The translations under genes were made by a program, and so were the position numbers. From contig JAUXBM010000003.1 in the NCBI GenBank assembly GCA_030619415.1, forward strand, positions 1 through 20,303: DNA of 20,303 bases, in the 5' to 3' direction. Of this stretch, positions 15,239 to 20,303 are shown one piece after another. The notes under the pieces are model-generated. The model was not told the origin of the DNA. It saw only the letters and a list, made by a program, of their open reading frames with translations, and made no database searches. Each line of letters begins with the position of its first letter. The first letter of the stretch is position 1. Source of the stretch: Chlorobiota bacterium. GTDB lineage: Bacteria; Bacteroidota; Bacteroidia; Bacteroidales; F082.

Positions 15239-16717
15239 CTCCACAATATCCCCGGCAATCAACGCTTCCTGACCTTTTTTCTTAGCAGCAAGATCTCCGG
15301 CGTATCCGTGTAAAAATACGCCAATAACGGCAGCCTTACCGGAAGTATAGCCCTGAGCAACTAATCCGGTTATCATACCCGTTAAAACATCACCGCTGCC
15401 TGCTGTTGCCATTCCCGGATTTCCGGTGGAGTTAAAATAGATATTTCCATCGGGAAAACAGGTTGCTGTGTGAGCTCCCTTAAGAACTACATAAACATTG
15501 TTTTTTGTGCAGAAATTTCGGAGTAATTGCAGTTTTTCGAAATCGTTGGTCCATTTGCCAGCCAGCCGTTGAAACTCTTTTGGATGGGGGGTAAGGATGC
15601 TGCCTTTTGGAAGAAAGGACAGCCAGGTTTTGTTTTCAGCAAGTATATTAAGGGCATCTGCATCAAAAACAATAGGCTGTTGAAATTCCTGGATTAATAA
15701 TTTTAGCGCCATCTGAGATTGATGTTCCATGCCTAATCCAGGGCCAATGCCAACAACATTATACATATTCATATCCGGCACTTCTGAAAAGTAATTATCA
15801 TAACGGTCAATGCTAAGCATGGTTTCAGGCGAGGCAATCTGCATAATCTCATAACCAACCTTTGGAATATGCGTATGCAACAGCCCCACACCCGATCGGA
15901 GGCAGGCTTTGGATGCCAATATTGCAGCACCCAGCTTTCCATAACTTCCTGCTATTAATAAGGCATGTCCATATGTTCCCTTGTGGTCATATTTTTTTCT
16001 TTTTTTCAGCATTGGAGCAATATCCCGGCGCTGCATATAGAAGTTTTTCGATTCAGCCCGGTTGATAAAATCAGGTGAAAGACCGATATCAAGTATATTC
16101 CACTCACCCACGAACTGATCATTTTCCGGCAACATAAAAGCCAATTTTGGCATTTGGAAGCTTAAAGTATAATCTGCTCTGAAAACGGTACTCGAGTTCA
16201 GTTCAGTTAGTGAATCTGCAAAAAGTCCTGAAGGAACATCGATGGCTATTTTAACAGCATTGTTCGAATTCATATGTCTGATGGCATCGCCCACAAATCC
16301 TGAGATTGAACGCGCAAGTCCCGATCCGAAAACAGCATCAATAACTATATCATCCTCGCCAATAGCTTTAAAGTCTGTATTAGATTTAAGTTCGGTGATA
16401 TTCTGTTCCATTTTCAATTCAAGCAATCTGTCTAAATTGATTTGAAAATCTTTTGAAGTTTTGTCTGAATACCTGATTACATTGAACCTGACATCATAAC
16501 CCTTTTTAGCGAGTAAACGACCCAGCACCAAACCATCCCCTCCATTGTTTCCCAATCCAATGTAAATGTGAATATTGTGAGATTTAGCCACTCTTTTTTT
16601 AACCCATTTGAACAACTGATTAGCAGCCCTTTCCATAAGATCAATAGAAGCGATAGGCTCGTTTTTTATTGTATAATCATCAGCTTTACGGATTTGTTCT
16701 AGGGATAATATTTTCAT
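15215..16717 (-). CDS. nnr: Bifunctional NAD(P)H-hydrate epimerase / ADP-dependent NAD(P)H-hydrate dehydratase
   Basis: Repairs damaged, hydrated NAD(P)H: the N-terminal epimerase interconverts the R and S forms and the C-terminal dehydratase restores NAD(P)H using ADP. The ATG at 16717 gives MKILSLEQIRKADDYT, the conserved N-terminus, and 500 aa; an upstream in-frame ATG would add 21 atypical residues and overlap the promoter. Epimerase domain about 1-215: NNGGDG (57-62) and IDAVFGSGL. Dehydratase domain about 225-500, ribokinase-like: VGIGPGLG, FDADALN, LTPHPKEF, VVLKGAHT and AGSGD (439-443; Asp443 in the catalytic/anion-hole region). Convergent with groES and divergent from the porin gene. 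Its 3' end merges with a heptamer array. Confidence 0.94.
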   Translation of the reverse strand: MKILSLEQIRKADDYTIKNEPIASIDLMERAANQLFKWVKKRVAKSHNIHIYIGLGNNGGDGLVLGRLLAKKGYDVRFNVIRYSDKTSKDFQINLDRLLELKMEQNITELKSNTDFKAIGEDDIVIDAVFGSGLARSISGFVGDAIRHMNSNNAVKIAIDVPSGLFADSLTELNSSTVFRADYTLSFQMPKLAFMLPENDQFVGEWNILDIGLSPDFINRAESKNFYMQRRDIAPMLKKRKKYDHKGTYGHALLIAGSYGKLGAAILASKACLRSGVGLLHTHIPKVGYEIMQIASPETMLSIDRYDNYFSEVPDMNMYNVVGIGPGLGMEHQSQMALKLLIQEFQQPIVFDADALNILAENKTWLSFLPKGSILTPHPKEFQRLAGKWTNDFEKLQLLRNFCTKNNVYVVLKGAHTATCFPDGNIYFNSTGNPGMATAGSGDVLTGMITGLVAQGYTSGKAAVIGVFLHGYAGDLAAKKKGQEALIAGDIVEEIGKLDF

Positions 16718-16734
16718 GTTCTTCGCCTTTGATA

Positions 16735-16742
16735 CAAATGTA
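16735..16742 (-). promoter_or_regulatory. -7 box of the nnr promoter
   Basis: The minus strand reads TACATTTG, an exact TANNTTTG, 17 nt before the nnr ATG; no clear TTTG is found 20 nt further upstream. It lies inside the ORF extension that the longer start would require, which supports the start at 16717. Confidence 0.45.
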
Positions 16743-16844
16743 ATAAAACATGATATTGGGTTATTTAATTTCATCCGCATAATTCATTTTATTTATATCA
16801 ATTATGAATTTGTAAAATCACTAAAATATCTTCGCATATAGTAA

Positions 16845-16852
16845 TATATTTG
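16845..16852 (+). promoter_or_regulatory. -7 box of the porin promoter
   Basis: TATATTTG, an exact TANNTTTG, 18 nt before the porin ATG. The only upstream TTTG is 32 nt away, which is too far, so the upstream element is uncertain. Confidence 0.4.
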
Positions 16853-16870
16853 TTTCTTATTGCCTGTTAA

Positions 16871-18079
16871 ATGAAACGTAGTTTATCTTTATTTTTCACC
16901 TTACTGATTAGTATATTATTAGCAGGTCAGGAAGAAGAAAAACCTACATGGGAAGCCAAATGGGATCAGGGCGTACAGGTAAACCGTTCTGACGGGAAGT
17001 TCAAGATAAAATTTGGTGGACGCGTTCAGTTTGATGTAATGAACATCTATCAGAATCCTTCATTGTCAGAAGACTTTGAAGCGCAGAATGGGGCAGAATT
17101 CAGACGCATAAGGTTATTTAGTTCTGGAACCTTATACGGTAATATCAAATACAAACTTCAATTTGATTTTTCAACCGGGGATGCGGGCGTTAAAGATGCT
17201 TATATTGAAGTAGTTAAAATTCCCGGAATTGGCAACTTCAGGGCAGGTCATTTTAAACAACCATTTGGACTTGAGATGCAAACCAGTTCAAAATATGCCA
17301 CTTTCATGGAAAGAGGTTTAACCAATGCCTTCACGCCAGAGCGCGACCTGGGATTTATGATCTATAACAAACATTTTAACAAACGATTTGCGTGGTTTGC
17401 GGGATACTTTTTTCCAACAGGAAATGTAGGTAAATACCTTGGCGATCAATATCGTTTAACAGCCAGAGTTTCGGGTCAACCCCTTTACAAGCCAGATGGG
17501 CGTTTTACAGTGCTGCATTTGGGCATTGCGTATGAAGATCAATTTCAGCACAATTTAGAATTCTCATATAGTCAAAGACCTGAAACACACCTGGCTCCAA
17601 AATATGTGAAATTAAAAGTAGATGCAGTAAAAAGAGCCGATGTTTTTGCGGGGGAGCTGGCTTTTGTCTCCGGACCTTTTTCTATCCAGGGTGAATACAT
17701 GACGTCAAGAGTAGCACCATCAGATACATCAATAGCGGAACACTCGATTTATAATTATTCTGCTCTTTATGGTTTGTTTAGCTGGTTCATCACCGGAGAA
17801 CACAGGAATTACAGCCAGGGTAAGGCTTGCTTTGGCAGGATAACTCCGAAAAAAAATCTTGGAAAAGGAGGGGCAGGAGCCTGGGAACTGGCGATAAGAT
17901 TTTCACATATTGACCTCAATGACAAAGATATGAATGGAGGAGCGATGACTGACTTTACTTTTGGCGTTAACTGGTATCTAAATCCAGCCACACGGTTCTC
18001 CTTCAACTATATCTATTCCGATGTCCTGGAATCAGGGTCCGCCAATATTGCGATGGTAAGGTTCCAGGTGGCATTTTAG
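16871..18079 (+). CDS. Outer-membrane porin of the OprO/OprP (phosphate-selective porin) family
   Basis: A 402-aa outer-membrane beta-barrel. A signal peptide covers residues 1-19 (MKRSLSLFFTLLISILLAG). FKIKFGGRVQFDVM, AEFRRIRLFSSGTLYGNIKYK, DFSTGDAGVKDAYIE and FRAGHFKQPFGLE are hallmarks of the OprO/OprP family, and the chain ends in an amphipathic strand with terminal Phe (VRFQVAF), the signal for barrel assembly. In Pseudomonas such porins pass phosphate or polyphosphate. Bacteroidota members are widespread and their substrate is not known, so phosphate specificity is not claimed. The gene stands alone: divergent from nnr and followed by the 450-bp repeat block. Confidence 0.88.
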   Translation: MKRSLSLFFTLLISILLAGQEEEKPTWEAKWDQGVQVNRSDGKFKIKFGGRVQFDVMNIYQNPSLSEDFEAQNGAEFRRIRLFSSGTLYGNIKYKLQFDFSTGDAGVKDAYIEVVKIPGIGNFRAGHFKQPFGLEMQTSSKYATFMERGLTNAFTPERDLGFMIYNKHFNKRFAWFAGYFFPTGNVGKYLGDQYRLTARVSGQPLYKPDGRFTVLHLGIAYEDQFQHNLEFSYSQRPETHLAPKYVKLKVDAVKRADVFAGELAFVSGPFSIQGEYMTSRVAPSDTSIAEHSIYNYSALYGLFSWFITGEHRNYSQGKACFGRITPKKNLGKGGAGAWELAIRFSHIDLNDKDMNGGAMTDFTFGVNWYLNPATRFSFNYIYSDVLESGSANIAMVRFQVAF

Positions 18080-18092
18080 GGATTAACGTTTC

Positions 18093-18124
18093 GGGGTACG
18101 GGGTGCGAGGTACGGGATGCGAGG
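18093..18124 (+). repeat. Heptamer array GGGGTAC, about 4.5 units
   Basis: GGGGTAC (18093), GGGGTGC (18100), GAGGTAC (18107), GGGATGC (18114) and a partial GAGG, in 7-bp register, starting 13 nt after the porin stop codon. It leads directly into AATTACC heptamers. Confidence 0.8.
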
Positions 18125-18145
18125 AATTACCAATAACCAATTACC
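18125..18145 (+). repeat. Heptamer array AATTACC, 3 units
   Basis: AATTACC (18125), AATAACC (18132) and AATTACC (18139), then a 3-nt transition into the octamer array. Confidence 0.75.
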
Positions 18146-18148
18146 ATT

Positions 18149-18540
18149 AACCCATTAGCACATTACCACATCAGCACATTAACCCATTAGCACATCCCCA
18201 CATCAGCACATCAGCACATCAACCCATTAGCACATCAGCACATCAACCCATCAGCACATTAACCCATTAGCACATCAGCACATCAGCACATTAACCCATT
18301 AGCACATCCCCACATTAGCACATCAGCACATCAACCCATTAGCACATTACCACATCAGCACATCAACCCATTAGCACATCAACCCATTAGCACATCAGCA
18401 CATTAGCACATCAGCACATCAGCACATCAGCACATCAGCACATCAACCCATCAGCACATTAACCCATTAGCACATTACCACATCAGCACATCAACCCATT
18501 AGCACATCAGCACATCAACCCATTAGCACATTAGCACCTT
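18149..18540 (+). repeat. Octamer array, 49 units with no indels
   Basis: 392 bp divide exactly into 49 octamers. Counts by eye: AGCACATC 21, AACCCATT 11, AGCACATT 9, ACCACATC 3, AACCCATC 2, and CCCACATC, CCCACATT and AGCACCTT 1 each. Variation is confined to positions 1-4 (in a few combinations) and the last base; CAT is fixed except in the last unit. A 48-bp block (six units) at 18333-18380 is repeated exactly at 18461-18508. The array ends 13 nt before the -7 box of rlmD. The reverse complement matches the octamers at 7789-7852. Confidence 0.97.
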
Positions 18541-18553
18541 AACCTAAATACCA

Positions 18554-18561
18554 TATTTTTG
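18554..18561 (+). promoter_or_regulatory. -7 box of the rlmD promoter
   Basis: TATTTTTG, an exact TANNTTTG, 18 nt before the chosen ATG. The position of the upstream TTTG element falls within the last octamers, which contain no TTTG. The box overlaps a possible TTG start at 18559, which argues for the ATG at 18580. Confidence 0.45.
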
Positions 18562-18579
18562 CCGTCCAAATTTAAACCG

Positions 18580-20013
18580 ATGGGACGAAAAAAAAGACCA
18601 CTACCTCTTATAGAGAATCTTGAGATTATTGATGCGGGTGCCGAAGGTAAGGCTGTCGGGCGCTGGAACGAGAAAGTGGTATTTGTGCCATTCGCGGCTC
18701 CCGGTGATATTGTAGATGTTCAGGTATTTAAAAAAAAGAGGTCTTATTACGAAGCGAAGATTACAAAAATTCATCAGGCATCGTCATTGAGAATAAAACC
18801 TGAGTGTGCTCATTTTGGATTATGCGGCGGCTGCAAATGGCAGCATCTCGCTTACGAAGAACAATTGAAGTATAAGCAGAAACAGGTAAAAGACAGCCTT
18901 GACCGAATTGCCAAGGTATCTTATCCTGAGATTCTGCCGATCATCGGATCTGAAAATACTTTCTATTATCGCAACAAACTGGAATATACTTTTTCAAATC
19001 GTCGGTGGCTTACCGATTTCGATCCATCAAAAGAGGAGGGAGGCCCTGAAGATACAAATGGTCTTGGGTTTCATCTGCCCGGAATGTTTGATAAAATTCT
19101 GGATATTGAGGAATGTTTCCTGCAGAAAGATCCATCAAACAAGATAAGGCTTGCAGTTAAGGGTTATGCCATTAAAAATAAACTCTCATTCTATAACGTC
19201 CGTAATTGGGAAGGGCTGTTAAGAAATTTGCTGATACGTACATCTTCAACGGGTGAGTTGATGGTTATTGTTGTTTTCAGGGAGGATGAAAGTTCACAAA
19301 TCGAAGGGTTAATGGGATTTTTAAAGGAGTCATTTCCTGAGATAACTTCATTGATGTATGTGATTAATGGCAAAAGGAACGATACTATTTCAGATTTGGA
19401 GATTCACCTTTTTGATGGAAATCCATTTATTATGGAAGAAATGAATGCGCCTGTTGAGGGACAAGACCCATTAAGATTTAAAATTGGTCCGATATCATTT
19501 TACCAAACCAATTCTGAACAAGCTTTTCAATTATATAAAACTGCTTTTGAATTCGCAGAGTTCAAAGGTGATGAACTGGTTTATGATTTGTATACCGGCA
19601 CCGGAACAATTGCAAATTTTATAGCCCGTTTTTCCAGGAAAGTTATTGGTATTGAATATGTGGAAGAGGCCGTAAAAGATGCTTTTGAAAATGCAAAATT
19701 AAACGGTATTGACAATGTTGACTTCTATGCCGGAGATCTTGCCAAAGTGCTTGATGAAAGTTTTATTGAAAAGCACGGAAAACCGGATTTAATTATTACC
19801 GATCCCCCTCGCGCCGGAATGCATGAAAAAGTTGTGCGGCAAATATTAGCTGTTGAGCCTGAGAAAATTGTTTACGTAAGTTGCAATCCAGCCACCCAGG
19901 CTCGTGATATTGCCATTCTGAATGAAAAGTATGAGGTCAAAAAAGTTCAGCCTGTTGATATGTTCCCCCAAACGCATCATGTTGAAAATGTTGTGCTTTT
20001 AGAATTGAAGTAA
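18580..20013 (+). CDS. rlmD: 23S rRNA (uracil-C5)-methyltransferase, RlmD/RumA type
   Basis: SAM-dependent m5U methyltransferase of the RlmD/RumA family (m5U1939 of 23S rRNA in E. coli numbering). The ATG at 18580 gives 477 aa; a TTG at 18559 lies inside the promoter box. The basic N-terminus and a TRAM RNA-binding domain (about 10-68) are followed by the [4Fe-4S] cysteines Cys76, Cys82 and Cys85 (CAHFGLCGGC) with Cys179 as fourth ligand. Then come the SAM site (VYDLYTGTGTIANFIARF; acidic end VIGIEYVEEA), the DPPRAG motif and YVSCNPATQARD with nucleophile Cys435. The length suits Bacteroidota/Firmicutes RlmD-like proteins; RlmCD-type dual specificity cannot be excluded. Confidence 0.93.
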   Translation: MGRKKRPLPLIENLEIIDAGAEGKAVGRWNEKVVFVPFAAPGDIVDVQVFKKKRSYYEAKITKIHQASSLRIKPECAHFGLCGGCKWQHLAYEEQLKYKQKQVKDSLDRIAKVSYPEILPIIGSENTFYYRNKLEYTFSNRRWLTDFDPSKEEGGPEDTNGLGFHLPGMFDKILDIEECFLQKDPSNKIRLAVKGYAIKNKLSFYNVRNWEGLLRNLLIRTSSTGELMVIVVFREDESSQIEGLMGFLKESFPEITSLMYVINGKRNDTISDLEIHLFDGNPFIMEEMNAPVEGQDPLRFKIGPISFYQTNSEQAFQLYKTAFEFAEFKGDELVYDLYTGTGTIANFIARFSRKVIGIEYVEEAVKDAFENAKLNGIDNVDFYAGDLAKVLDESFIEKHGKPDLIITDPPRAGMHEKVVRQILAVEPEKIVYVSCNPATQARDIAILNEKYEVKKVQPVDMFPQTHHVENVVLLELK

Positions 20014-20113
20014 TTCAGGGGGCTGTATACAAAAAGCAGGCATACTTTTTTATCTTTCTCCACCCCCGACCTAAAGGTCAAGGCAACTGATGTTCTTAGA
20101 ATTCATCAATCCT

Positions 20114-20155
20114 TTTTACTTTTATCTTTTGCCTTTTATCTTTTATCTTTACTCT
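20114..20155 (-). repeat. Heptamer array TTTATCT, 6 units
   Basis: TTTTACT, TTTATCT, TTTGCCT, TTTATCT, TTTATCT and TTACTCT in 7-bp register. On the minus strand the units read AGATAAA and AGTAAAA, the family of 7545-7576. Confidence 0.85.
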
Positions 20156-20161
20156 TGGGCT

Positions 20162-20208
20162 ATTGGTCGGACGACTATATGGCTGGTCAATATCGTCGCC
20201 CAACCAAT
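20162..20208. repeat. Compound inverted repeat
   Basis: ATTGG (20162-20166) pairs with CCAAT (20204-20208) and GACGA (20170-20174) with TCGTC (20193-20197), with a 3x6 internal loop and an 18-nt terminal loop. An alternative outer pairing, TTGGGC (20155-20160) with GCCCAA (20198-20203), is also possible. Confidence 0.45.
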
Positions 20209-20220
20209 TAAACAGAACCT

Positions 20221-20252
20221 GACCTTTCAGGTGGCCTTGCTCCTGAAAGGTC
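20221..20252. repeat. Perfect 11-bp inverted repeat (GACCTTTCAGG / CCTGAAAGGTC)
   Basis: An 11-bp perfect stem with a 10-nt loop, about 210 nt after rlmD. No T-tract follows. The outer GACC...GGTC and the trailing GAAA resemble GACCCGCAAGGTCGAAAG at 5616-5633 and the palindrome at 20068-20079. Confidence 0.65.
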
Positions 20253-20303
20253 GAAACAAGAGGACTGGAATTATAAAAAGTTTAAACAGAAGTTTTTTCA
20301 ACC

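Larger units (their letters stand above)
20014..20303. other. 290-bp non-coding end: heptamers and palindromes
   Basis: No convincing ORF starts here. It holds a short GACC-TAAA-GGTC palindrome (20068-20079), a T-rich heptamer array (20114-20155), a compound stem (20162-20208) and an 11-bp inverted repeat (20221-20252). The last 50 bp show nothing I can name. Confidence 0.6.

Noticed and set aside
18149..18540. CRISPR array
   Set aside because: The period is 8 bp with no unique spacers and no cas genes nearby; it is a simple tandem array.

Overview
This 20.3 kb window comes from a member of the Bacteroidota, probably an anaerobic or facultative Bacteroidales/Marinilabiliales-type lineage. 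The evidence is the short RpoD (288 aa) without region 1.1, the long-form GAPDH with an N-terminal extension, promoter boxes of the Bacteroidota type (TANNTTTG, with TTTG about 20 nt upstream in the best cases), weak or absent Shine-Dalgarno sites, and citrate lyase genes. I assign the phylum with confidence and the order only tentatively. All large ORFs look intact.

Layout. Positions 1-362 (-) are the N-terminal part of pyrG. GAPDH (623-2086, -) follows, then an htrA-rpoD pair (4610-2208, -) ended by an intrinsic terminator. dapF (4814-5602, +) leads into a GNAT acetyltransferase and mltG (5912-7531, +), then a 631-bp spacer built almost entirely of short tandem repeats, then a phosphomannomutase-type mutase with a DUF2279 membrane/envelope gene (8163-10435, +). 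Convergent to these is a two-gene citrate lyase operon (13554-10609, -): a citD-citE gene fusion followed by citF. Divergent from it are a small ICMT-like membrane methyltransferase, a thioredoxin-fold/glutaredoxin fusion and a GroES without GroEL (13674-15106, +). nnr (NAD(P)HX repair, -) and an OprO/OprP-like porin (+) diverge from each other, and the window closes with rlmD (23S rRNA m5U methyltransferase, +) and a 290-bp non-coding end.

The genes are mostly housekeeping: nucleotide synthesis, glycolysis, transcription, envelope proteolysis, peptidoglycan precursor and chain termination, metabolite repair and rRNA modification. The accessory feature is citrate lyase, whose ligase (CitC) and prosthetic-group enzymes (CitX, CitG) are not in the window.

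The most unusual content lies between the genes. Seven spacers carry degenerate tandem arrays with a strict period of 7, 8 or 9 bp. Monomers vary by substitution but almost never by indel. The same repeat words recur at distant spacers and in both orientations. The three divergent (promoter-containing) spacers have none. The largest array (18149-18540) is 49 consecutive octamers without one indel. These arrays resemble in form, not in sequence, the heptanucleotide STRR repeats of cyanobacteria. I know of no named family in Bacteroidota that matches, so this is the best candidate here for something undescribed.
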